In this document: piece after piece, positions 7,573 through 14,046 of the stretch
Position numbering within the stretch: position 1 is the stretch's first letter
Layout of the letters: every line of letters starts with the position of its first letter
Source of the DNA: UBA1425 sp045537495
Lineage (GTDB): Bacteria > Bacillota > Clostridia > Oscillospirales > Acutalibacteraceae
Direction of reading: 5' to 3'
Assembly: GCA_045537495.1 (NCBI GenBank)
Contig: JAZSPN010000088.1
Span: 1 to 14,046, forward strand
DNA length: 14,046 nt
The notes under the pieces: generated by a model
Databases searched by the model: none
Told to the model about the DNA's origin: nothing
The model's input: only the letters and a program-made list of their open reading frames with translations
Position numbers and translations under genes: made by a program

Positions 7573-8808
7573 ATGGCATCATGTGAGATTATTTCTGTTG
7601 GTACAGAGCTTCTTCTCGGAGATATTCTTGATACCAACGCACAGTATCTTTCAAGAGAAATGGCGGCACTCGGTATATCGGTACTTCACAGAAGCACCGT
7701 CGGGGACAACCCGTCAAGACTCTCAGAAGAAATCAGATCGGCTCTTTCAAGAAGCGACTATGTTATTCTGACGGGAGGTCTTGGTCCCACTGCCGATGAC
7801 ATAACCAAGGAGGTCTGTTGCTCGGTCATGGGATTTACTCTTCGCACCGACAGCGACATTCTCGAGAGTATTTCCGCATTTTTCAGATCGAAGAATCTCA
7901 AAATGCCTATATCAAACGAAAAACAGGCACAGGTTCCCGCGGGAGGAACAGTTTTTATAAACAACAACGGAACTGCACCCGGAGTCGCAATGGAAAAGGA
8001 CGGCAAATGTGCAATACTTATGCCGGGACCTCCCGGGGAAATGGTTTCGATGTTCGAGGAATCGGTACGTCCGTTTCTTCTTAAAAAGACAAGCGGCACG
8101 ATAATCTCTCATACTGTCAGAACTTACGGTATCGGAGAAAGTGCCATGGCGGAAAAGGTATCCGATCTTATGGAGAGCGCCAACCCGACGGTTGCCCCTT
8201 ACGCAAAGAAGGGGGAGGCACTCCTTCGGGTAACGGCTTATGCCGATTCGGCAGAAGAAGCGGAAAGGCTGATTTCTCCCGTAATTGACGAGATCGAAAA
8301 AAGACTCGGCGATTACATTTACGGTATAGATACAGACAGCATCCAGGAAGCTCTTGTTGCCGAGCTTAAAAAGAAGGGACTTCACGTTGCCTTTGCCGAA
8401 AGCTGTACGGCAGGATTTATTTCGAAAAGGCTTACGGAGGTGCCCGGGGCATCGGAAGTTTTTGATTGCGGAGTGGTTTCGTATTCAAACGGAATCAAGT
8501 CGAAGCTTCTTAACGTCAGAGAAGAAACACTTGCCGAGTACGGAGCTGTCAGTGAACAGACGGCACGTGAAATGGCACGAGGGGTAAAAGAACTCAGCGG
8601 TGCGGATATAGCGGTTTCCGTGACGGGAATTGCAGGGCCGGGCGGAACAGAAACAAAGCCGTCGGGGCTCAGCTTCATCGGAGTCTGTGACAAGGACGGT
8701 GTTCGTGCCGTCGAGTTCAGAACGGGACGCGATGACCGTGAATACAACAGATATGTTACCGCATCGAAAGCACTTATGACGGCACTTGTCAGTGCAAAAA
8801 AGTATTGA
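7573..8808 (+). CDS. cinA: CinA: MoCF-domain protein with C-terminal NMN deamidase domain
   Basis: A cytoplasmic protein of 411 residues, full length for the family. Its C-terminal domain hydrolyses nicotinamide mononucleotide to nicotinate mononucleotide (pyridine nucleotide salvage), and the N-terminal domain is linked to ADP-ribose pyrophosphatase activity in some homologues. N-terminal MoaB/MogA-like domain: EIISVGTELLLGDI (5-18), TGGLGPTADD (67-76) and MPGPPGEM (150-157). A KH-like middle region spans ~170-250. C-terminal domain: AESCTAG (275-281), VVSYSN (301-306) and TGIAGPGG (351-358). The nearest clear ribosome binding site (AAAGGA, ~7553-7558) is about 14 nt from the ATG. All motifs are intact, unlike the CinA-like region in the last gene of the operon. 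Confidence 0.95.
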   Translation: MASCEIISVGTELLLGDILDTNAQYLSREMAALGISVLHRSTVGDNPSRLSEEIRSALSRSDYVILTGGLGPTADDITKEVCCSVMGFTLRTDSDILESISAFFRSKNLKMPISNEKQAQVPAGGTVFINNNGTAPGVAMEKDGKCAILMPGPPGEMVSMFEESVRPFLLKKTSGTIISHTVRTYGIGESAMAEKVSDLMESANPTVAPYAKKGEALLRVTAYADSAEEAERLISPVIDEIEKRLGDYIYGIDTDSIQEALVAELKKKGLHVAFAESCTAGFISKRLTEVPGASEVFDCGVVSYSNGIKSKLLNVREETLAEYGAVSEQTAREMARGVKELSGADIAVSVTGIAGPGGTETKPSGLSFIGVCDKDGVRAVEFRTGRDDREYNRYVTASKALMTALVSAKKY

Positions 8809-8827
8809 TATCCCGAAAGGAAGAACA

Positions 8828-9838
8828 ATGGCTGACACAAATCGTAAAAAAAAGAAAAAGAAATCTGCACTCAATATGCCGATGCTTATTCTGTCCGCGG
8901 TTTTTCTCCTTGTCTTTATCGGAGGAATAGGAGTAACGATAAGAAATATCGTTGTTTATACCGATTCACAGGAAGCGGTTGCCGTTCCCGAAAATGAGGA
9001 GATACCGCAAACCTTCCGAAAGGGCAGTGACGGACAGAGCGTTATCGGTGCCGTTGTCGTACGTGACGGAGGCAAACAGTATCTTGAGGATATGCGTGAG
9101 TGGTTTAAACCTCTTTATGCCGCGAACGACGATACGGTCGGCTGGATAAAGATTCCGGGAACGTCGATTGATACGGTGGTTGTTCAGAACAGCGAGGACA
9201 ACGGCAGAACGGGTGAATACAAGTATCTCAAAAACGACTTTTACGGCGAATTCACAAAATACGGAAATGTATTTCTCGATTACCGTTGCGGAAAGTATAC
9301 TCTTTCCCGTAACACCATTCTTTACGGACACACGACGGAAGACGGTCAACAGGTTTTTTACGACCTGGAAAAGTACGAGGATCCCGAGTTTTTCAAGAAG
9401 AATCCGATAATTGTTTATGACACGATGTACAACACGTACAAGTTCAAGGTTTTCGGAATATTTGCCACGACAATAAATGCAAATGACGATAACGGCTATG
9501 TTTTCAATTATATTTATCCGGATATGACAGAGGAGGATATGGTCGGATATCTTGAACAGGTTGACGAGCGTGTGATGTATCATACGGGTGTCGATGTACA
9601 GCCGACGGATAAGATAATTACTTTATCGACGTGTTCGTATAACTTCCACGTCAACGGAAAGAGGATCACGGCAAGACTTGTTCTTGTGGCGAGAATGCTT
9701 CGTGACGGAGAGAGCGAAGAGATTGATCCTTCACTGGTAACAGACAATCCCGATTACCGCAGACCTCAGGCTTGGTACAATGCGGTAGGTCAGGCAAATC
9801 CCTATAAAAACAGCGTTCAGTGGAAACCGCAAGGTTAG
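8828..9838 (+). CDS. srtB: Class B sortase, short cytoplasmic tail
   Basis: A membrane-anchored cysteine transpeptidase of 336 residues that would join surface proteins to the wall or to pilin-like partners. The start is the ATG at 8828, 6 nt after AAAGGA; earlier in-frame codons lie inside cinA. A Lys-rich tail (RKKKKKK, ~6-12) precedes one transmembrane helix (~18-42), giving an N-in, catalytic-domain-out topology. The sortase core has GWIKIPGTSID (105-115), the catalytic H168 (LYGH), C269 in TLSTC and R283, in the order and spacing of class B enzymes. A poly-A run encodes the Lys stretch (eight As at 8846-8853), a possible slippage site. No protein in the window bears a recognisable sorting signal. 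Confidence 0.88.
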   Translation: MADTNRKKKKKKSALNMPMLILSAVFLLVFIGGIGVTIRNIVVYTDSQEAVAVPENEEIPQTFRKGSDGQSVIGAVVVRDGGKQYLEDMREWFKPLYAANDDTVGWIKIPGTSIDTVVVQNSEDNGRTGEYKYLKNDFYGEFTKYGNVFLDYRCGKYTLSRNTILYGHTTEDGQQVFYDLEKYEDPEFFKKNPIIVYDTMYNTYKFKVFGIFATTINANDDNGYVFNYIYPDMTEEDMVGYLEQVDERVMYHTGVDVQPTDKIITLSTCSYNFHVNGKRITARLVLVARMLRDGESEEIDPSLVTDNPDYRRPQAWYNAVGQANPYKNSVQWKPQG

Positions 9839-9850
9839 GAGGAATAAAAG

Positions 9851-11410
9851 TTGAGTAACGAAGAAAAACTTACAAACATGGATGCAACGGAAGATAACAA
9901 TGAAGTGAAGGCAGCGGAAACTTCAGACGAAAAGATAAGCAAGGAAGTAAACGAATTCCTCGACAGCATTTCGGACGGCGGTTTCGGAGATGAAAGTGCC
10001 GATGAGTTTCTCGACAAGCTTTACGGTGAATCGTTTGATGATCTCACATCGGATTTCGACTCTCTTCTCGAGAGCCTTACGAACATTGATCCCGATGAGG
10101 AAATAAAGGGCGCTCTTGAAGAAACACCGGCACAGTCGGAAGCGGCTGTTGCGGAAGAGGAAGAAGTGGAGGATATTTCCTCATATTCCGATACAACGAA
10201 AGAGGACGAGCCCAGAAAGCGTTTTACCGAAGCGGTGAAAGAAGCTATGGATGCGGAGGAAGGTGTTGTCGGCGGTGCTTCCGATGGCGGAAACTTCACG
10301 CTTTCGCTTGACAAGATCGGTGATGGCGGAGATAACGGTCTGAGTGATGCTATCAAGGCGGCGTCCGCTTCTCAGGCACAGAAAAAGCCGAAGCCCGAGC
10401 AGAAAAAGGATGTTCCCGCACAGAAAAAGCCTGCTCAGAAGAAACCTGCCGGAAAGCCTGCAAAGAAAAAGGCGAAGAAGTCGCGTTTCATTCCCACGAA
10501 GGACGACAGTGTTTTTGAGATTTTCAGAAAAGTTCTGTTCCTTGTATCGACGGCGGTTATCATTGTATGTCTTGGCATAATCGGCAACATTTATCTTGTT
10601 CAGCCGTATCTTGAAAAGCAGAGAAATACGAAGATTGACGAGCTTCTCTCGAATCCCGTAGACGAAAATTCAATCGGTGACACTCAGCTTCCCGAGGGTG
10701 CAGGATACAATCTTGCACAGTTCTATGCGGAAAACAACGATTTCTACGGATATCTTTCTATTCCCGGAACGAATATGGCAATGCCGGTAGTTCAGGGTAA
10801 GGATAATGACAAGTATCTTACACGTAACTTCTTCGGCGAAAAGACGAAGTACGGCTGTCCGTTCGTAAACTACAAGAACACGTATGCAAGCCTTGATTAC
10901 AATACAAGTATTTTCGGTCACAACATGGAGTACGACGATCTTGTTTTCGGTGAGCTTGAAAATTACAGAACAATCGAAGGCTTCAAGAAGGCGCCCGTAA
11001 TCAACCTTGAAACGATGTATGCAAAGCATACGTTCAAGATTTATGCGGTTTTCCTTGCAGACGGAGCATATGATCCTTCGGGATATTATTTCCATTATAT
11101 TTTCACTCAGCTTAAGGATGAGGCTGAATGTGCAGAATATATTGAACAGCTTGATCAGCGTAAGTTCTATTCCACGGGCGTTGACATTCTTCCGACAGAC
11201 AAGCTTCTCACGCTGTCTACCTGCTGCTATGATTTCGGTACGGCAAGACTTGTTGTGGTCGGACGACTTGTCAGAGAAGGTGAATCGACAGAAGTTGATG
11301 TCACGAGAGCTACTGCTAATTCGAATCCGAGATATCCCGACAAGTATTATGCGGTCAAGGGTATCGCGAATCCGTATGCAAAAGCAGAAAAATGGATTCC
11401 TAACGAGTAA
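9851..11410 (+). CDS. srtB: Class B sortase with a large acidic cytoplasmic extension
   Basis: The 519-residue protein begins at a TTG, 8 nt after AGGAGG (9837-9842). That site overlaps the stop codon of the preceding sortase, which suggests translational coupling. Residues 1-~170 are strongly acidic and low in complexity (Asp/Glu/Ser). Residues ~177-211 are a Lys/Pro/Ala-rich stretch with repeated QKKP. The single membrane helix is at ~227-250. The extracellular catalytic domain has YLSIPGTNMAMPVVQG (301-316), H357 (FGHN), C458 in TLSTCC and R466, so the triad is complete. The extra ~210 residues on the cytoplasmic side are unusual for a sortase. It is related to, but clearly diverged from, its upstream neighbour. 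Confidence 0.85.
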   Translation: MSNEEKLTNMDATEDNNEVKAAETSDEKISKEVNEFLDSISDGGFGDESADEFLDKLYGESFDDLTSDFDSLLESLTNIDPDEEIKGALEETPAQSEAAVAEEEEVEDISSYSDTTKEDEPRKRFTEAVKEAMDAEEGVVGGASDGGNFTLSLDKIGDGGDNGLSDAIKAASASQAQKKPKPEQKKDVPAQKKPAQKKPAGKPAKKKAKKSRFIPTKDDSVFEIFRKVLFLVSTAVIIVCLGIIGNIYLVQPYLEKQRNTKIDELLSNPVDENSIGDTQLPEGAGYNLAQFYAENNDFYGYLSIPGTNMAMPVVQGKDNDKYLTRNFFGEKTKYGCPFVNYKNTYASLDYNTSIFGHNMEYDDLVFGELENYRTIEGFKKAPVINLETMYAKHTFKIYAVFLADGAYDPSGYYFHYIFTQLKDEAECAEYIEQLDQRKFYSTGVDILPTDKLLTLSTCCYDFGTARLVVVGRLVREGESTEVDVTRATANSNPRYPDKYYAVKGIANPYAKAEKWIPNE

Positions 11411-11411
11411 T

Positions 11412-11461
11412 TTCGGCAAAGCCGAAGCTTCCTTTGCACAGGGTGAAAGAGGTGCACAAGG
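11412..11461 (+). other. Two small hairpins between the second sortase and the SpoIID-family gene
   Basis: TTCGGC (11412-11417) / GCCGAA (11421-11426) around AAA is a perfect 6-bp stem right after the sortase stop. A second stem, CCTT-TGCAC (11431-11439) with GTGCA-c-AAGG (11452-11461, one bulge), ends 4 nt before the GGGAGG ribosome binding site. No T-run follows either, so they are not classic terminators. They could set RNA stability or relative expression. Confidence 0.4.
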
Positions 11462-11479
11462 ATATGGGAGGTACATATT

Positions 11480-13969
11480 TTGAAAGTTGAATTGTTTGCT
11501 ATAGTCAAGGATAAGGCGAATGTGCCGACTTTACCGCAGCAGATGATACATAAGACATTCAGTGAAATCGGCACGCAGACCGAAAAGTTCAGGGTTTTTG
11601 ACAATCCGAGATCATTTTTCGGCGAGATGTCGGGAGCTTTTTCGCGGGCAAGAATTATTGTTGCCGCTGCCGACAAGCAGAGCTTCCTCGAACAGAAATG
11701 GACACTGCTCAAGGCACTCGGTATCAGCGGTGAAATCTGTTCTGCGGTAGTTTCTCAGATCAGAAATAATTCCGATACGGCAGATTCTTCGCTCAAGGCA
11801 CATGCGCTTATGCCCAAGGATGCCACGGTATTCATTTCATCTGACGGTCTTTATTCGGGTTTTGCAGTAAAGAGCGGAAAACAGACGCTTGTATATCTTC
11901 CCCTTGATGAAAAAATTACTGCCGAAATGATAGACGGCGGTGTCAGAAATTATTTCTCCGACGAAACCAAAACGGCGGTTGATGCCGTTGTGAAGTCGGT
12001 GACGCCTCAAAAGAGAGAGGTTCCCGACATCGATGAGCGTTTTGTTGAAGCGGTTAACGTTCTTTCACAGAATGAGCTTGCCGTTGCACTTCCGACGACG
12101 CAGACAAGCCGTTATATTGCAACCTCGATACATAATCATCCGCTGTGCGGAGAGGCATTTATTCTCTCGGCAGAGGACGATGTCGATGAAGGCGAAGCTT
12201 CCGTTCAGGAACGTATCGTAAGACTTGCGGAAACTTCCCGTTCCGAAATAGGAACGGAACTCGGTGCGGTTATTTCCAACATTTATTCCGATTCCGAAAC
12301 AGAGGAGATGTTTATCTGTGTTGCACTTGCCGACAAGGAACGTGCGCTGACGAGAAAGATTTTAGCTCTCCCCGGTGAAAACGCAAACGATCTTGTTCTT
12401 GTTGCGACGAACGAGCTGTATTCGCTTGTTATCTCTTACGCAAACGGTACACTGGTTCCCGAAGAAGGAGTCGAAATGCTTCCCGTAAAGCTTTATGAAG
12501 AAGCAGGTGCCGACGGTGCGGACATTGCAGAACAGAAAAAGAGTGTCGCATTGAAGATAACCGTATGTGTTGCAATCGCACTTATACTCAGTTTTCTTAT
12601 CGGATTCTATTTCAAGGATGAGGTTGCGGCATTTTTTGAATCACGCAATACAGCTTCCGACAGCATACAGGCAGAGACTTCGACGGCAGTTGACGAATTC
12701 GTATTTGTTGATGTGACGGCGGAAGAAACTGCTGTTGAAACAACGGAATCTGTATCCGAGGAGGATTATGCGAAGCTTTTCGAAAATGCTTCGGCGGGCA
12801 TATATCACGAAACACCTTCTCCTTATGAAAACGATGACGATGTTGAAGATGCACCTTCGACTACGGCGAAGGCGACGGAAGAGGTAACTAAGGAAACCGC
12901 CACGAAGGAAACAACAACTGAAACCACGACGAAAGAAACTACAACAAAGGAAACTACCACGGAAACCACGACCAAGGAAAGTACCACGAAGGAAACGACG
13001 ACGGAAACCACGACCAAGGAAACTACCACGAAGGAAACGACAACGGAAACGACGACGAAGAAGAATGTCGAGAATGCCGAAGAAAGTACAACGGCGAATA
13101 CAATACCGACGGGCAACTGTGTTTTCACATTTACTGCATACGGATACGGACACGGCGTCGGTTTTAGTCAGATGGGAGCCGTAGAATACGGTAATTCTGC
13201 AGGTGCCTACAACTGGAACTACAAACAGATTTTAAGCCACTATTTCCCCGGCACGGAACTTCGAAGAGAAACTCCTCCGCTTTCCGTAAAGTACGGATCC
13301 ACCGTTTACTCAACAAAGGAATTCATGCGCAGGGCGGTCATTAAGGAATTCGGCGGAAACTGTAAGGCGACCACGGGCGAAGCTATCAAGGCGCAGGTAG
13401 TTGCCATATATACTTACGTAAAATATTACGACTTTGCTATACGCACAGACAAGATTAATTGTTACGAAAACAATCCCGATACTTACGGAAATATATCGTA
13501 CATTAACAAGGCTATTGACGAAGTCCTCGGAGAATATCTCGCATACACATCGACGGGAAAGACGGCATTTACTCCCTTCTATTCAAGCTGTGCGGGAAAG
13601 ACGTCGAGTGCACAGGATACATGGGGCGGAAGTGATTATCCGAATCTTTCGGGAGGAATTGTAAGTCCCGAGAAATCAGGTCCTTATGTATTCACGATAA
13701 CAAGCGAAGAATTCAAGAAGGTTATTGCATTCTACAATTCAACAAAGGAAAAGAGTAAGCAGATAACTCTCAGCGGTTCGCCCGGCAGTTGGATAGAGAT
13801 ACAAGATCACGACGGTGCACGCGGAGATATAGGATATGTACGAAAGATCAGAGTGGGCGACAAGGTTATGCTCGGAAACACATTCCGTCAGATGATCATG
13901 AAAGCTGTTGAAGAAAGGATTATTTCAGGAAATCTCAAGTCACACTGTTTCTCACTTACGGTAAGCTGA
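11480..13969 (+). CDS. Membrane protein: degenerate CinA-like cytoplasmic region, Thr-rich linker, permuted SpoIID domain
   Basis: 829 residues; the TTG start is 8 nt after GGGAGG (11466-11471). Residues 1-~325 have no recognisable active site but align by eye with both end domains of CinA (see findings): MoCF-like ~1-160 and CinA-C-like ~190-320, without the KH-like middle. One transmembrane helix lies at ~355-378 (N-in). An acidic segment and four 14-residue Thr/Lys/Glu repeats (471-526) form a wall-spanning linker. The C-terminal domain is of SpoIID/LytB type (peptidoglycan lytic transglycosylase): GYGHGVGFSQMGA (555-567), EFMRRAVIKEF with candidate catalytic E623, EAIKAQVVAIYTY (634-646), FYSSCAGKTSSAQDTWG (700-716) and FRQMIM (802-807). 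The GHG block precedes the Glu block, the reverse of Bacillus SpoIID. It probably acts on the wall, perhaps controlled from the cytoplasm. It is not ordinary SpoIID and not sporulation-specific on this evidence. Confidence 0.8.
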   Translation: MKVELFAIVKDKANVPTLPQQMIHKTFSEIGTQTEKFRVFDNPRSFFGEMSGAFSRARIIVAAADKQSFLEQKWTLLKALGISGEICSAVVSQIRNNSDTADSSLKAHALMPKDATVFISSDGLYSGFAVKSGKQTLVYLPLDEKITAEMIDGGVRNYFSDETKTAVDAVVKSVTPQKREVPDIDERFVEAVNVLSQNELAVALPTTQTSRYIATSIHNHPLCGEAFILSAEDDVDEGEASVQERIVRLAETSRSEIGTELGAVISNIYSDSETEEMFICVALADKERALTRKILALPGENANDLVLVATNELYSLVISYANGTLVPEEGVEMLPVKLYEEAGADGADIAEQKKSVALKITVCVAIALILSFLIGFYFKDEVAAFFESRNTASDSIQAETSTAVDEFVFVDVTAEETAVETTESVSEEDYAKLFENASAGIYHETPSPYENDDDVEDAPSTTAKATEEVTKETATKETTTETTTKETTTKETTTETTTKESTTKETTTETTTKETTTKETTTETTTKKNVENAEESTTANTIPTGNCVFTFTAYGYGHGVGFSQMGAVEYGNSAGAYNWNYKQILSHYFPGTELRRETPPLSVKYGSTVYSTKEFMRRAVIKEFGGNCKATTGEAIKAQVVAIYTYVKYYDFAIRTDKINCYENNPDTYGNISYINKAIDEVLGEYLAYTSTGKTAFTPFYSSCAGKTSSAQDTWGGSDYPNLSGGIVSPEKSGPYVFTITSEEFKKVIAFYNSTKEKSKQITLSGSPGSWIEIQDHDGARGDIGYVRKIRVGDKVMLGNTFRQMIMKAVEERIISGNLKSHCFSLTVS
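12890..13057 (+). repeat. Four tandem 42-bp repeats encoding 14-residue Thr-rich units
   Basis: Residues 471-526 consist of four consecutive units of the form KETTTKETTTETTT, with substitutions only at units 1 (A for T) and 3 (S for T). At the DNA level, copies 3 and 4 are the most alike, which suggests recent duplication or homogenisation. The in-frame unit length allows copy number to change without a frameshift. Confidence 0.95.
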
Positions 13970-13998
13970 TTGTCCGATTCTCGGTATTGTAATATAAT
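13970..13998 (+). promoter_or_regulatory. Putative promoter for a gene beyond the right edge
   Basis: TTGTCC (13970-13975), a 17-nt spacer and TATAAT (13993-13998), immediately after the stop of the SpoIID-family gene. A GAAAGG motif (14024-14029) and a TTG at 14040, 10 nt further on, could be the start of the next gene, but only two codons are visible. No terminator separates it from the preceding gene. Confidence 0.45.
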
Positions 13999-14046
13999 GT
14001 AATGACAGCATAGCAGACGTAAAGAAAGGTTTGATACACTTGGTTT

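Noticed and set aside
8786..8827. Upstream start for the first sortase inside cinA
   Set aside because: The ATG at 8828 has a well-spaced AAAGGA and gives the normal Lys-rich N-terminus; the longer version adds 14 residues without a ribosome binding site.
8846..8853. Poly-A run as a programmed frameshift site
   Set aside because: It encodes a plausible Lys-rich cytoplasmic tail in frame; no alternative-frame product or stimulatory structure is evident, so only incidental slippage is likely.
10670..11476. 268-codon open frame on the minus strand
   Set aside because: Lies wholly opposite the second sortase, whose catalytic motifs are intact; it has no family resemblance and reflects codon bias of the sense strand.
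12890..13057. CRISPR-like tandem repeat
   Set aside because: Units abut with no unique spacers and stay in frame inside a gene, so it is a protein repeat.
12823..13128. Minus-strand frame with Val/Ser-rich repeats, and the neighbouring Arg/Cys-rich frame
   Set aside because: Mirror image of the Thr-rich repeat coding region; no ribosome binding site or independent support.
13970..14046. Terminator after the SpoIID-family gene
   Set aside because: No GC-rich hairpin with a T-run is visible; the stretch looks like a promoter and leader instead.

Overview
The window looks like a chromosomal piece of an anaerobic Firmicute, probably of the Clostridia (Oscillospirales / Ruminococcaceae-like). 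This rests on strong AAGGAGG-type ribosome binding sites, sigma-A type promoters, GTG and TTG starts, class B sortases, a short ThiI without a rhodanese domain, paired short CHR transporters and a SpoIID-family wall protein. Genus assignment is inference; no rRNA or tRNA gene is visible. All ten well-supported genes lie on the + strand and nearly fill the sequence.

Region 1 (1-183) is a divergent promoter region. A TTGAAA/TATAAT promoter fires leftward toward a gene that would run off the window. A TTGACT/TATACT promoter fires rightward and carries a perfect 14-bp palindrome over its -10 box.

Region 2 (184-4937) is a tight four-gene unit: an exported GH39-like glycoside hydrolase, an exported LCAT/lipase-like alpha/beta hydrolase, and two short CHR (chromate transporter family) proteins that overlap by ATGA. 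It closes with a strong intrinsic terminator at 4901-4937. The spacer that follows (4938-5120) can fold into a second, longer hairpin of unknown role.

Region 3 (5121-13969) reads as one long operon from a TTTACA/TATAAT promoter: a cysteine desulfurase (NifZ/NifS-like), thiI, cinA, two consecutive class B sortases of different architecture, and a large membrane-anchored SpoIID-family protein. The desulfurase-ThiI pair is a known sulfur relay for tRNA 4-thiouridine. The sortases and the SpoIID-type protein point to cell-surface assembly and peptidoglycan remodelling, yet no sortase substrate is encoded here.

The most interesting object is the last gene (11480-13969). Its cytoplasmic N-terminal ~325 residues align by eye, segment by segment, with the CinA encoded three genes upstream, but every CinA signature motif is eroded and the middle domain is missing. 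A transmembrane helix, a linker with four perfect 14-residue Thr-rich repeats, and a SpoIID domain in permuted order follow. The simplest reading is a CinA-derived pseudoenzyme tethered through the membrane to a wall-acting SpoIID domain. A second curiosity is the thiI start: a small hairpin fills an over-long gap between the ribosome binding site and the ATG. A putative promoter at 13970-13998 leads into the next gene beyond the window.
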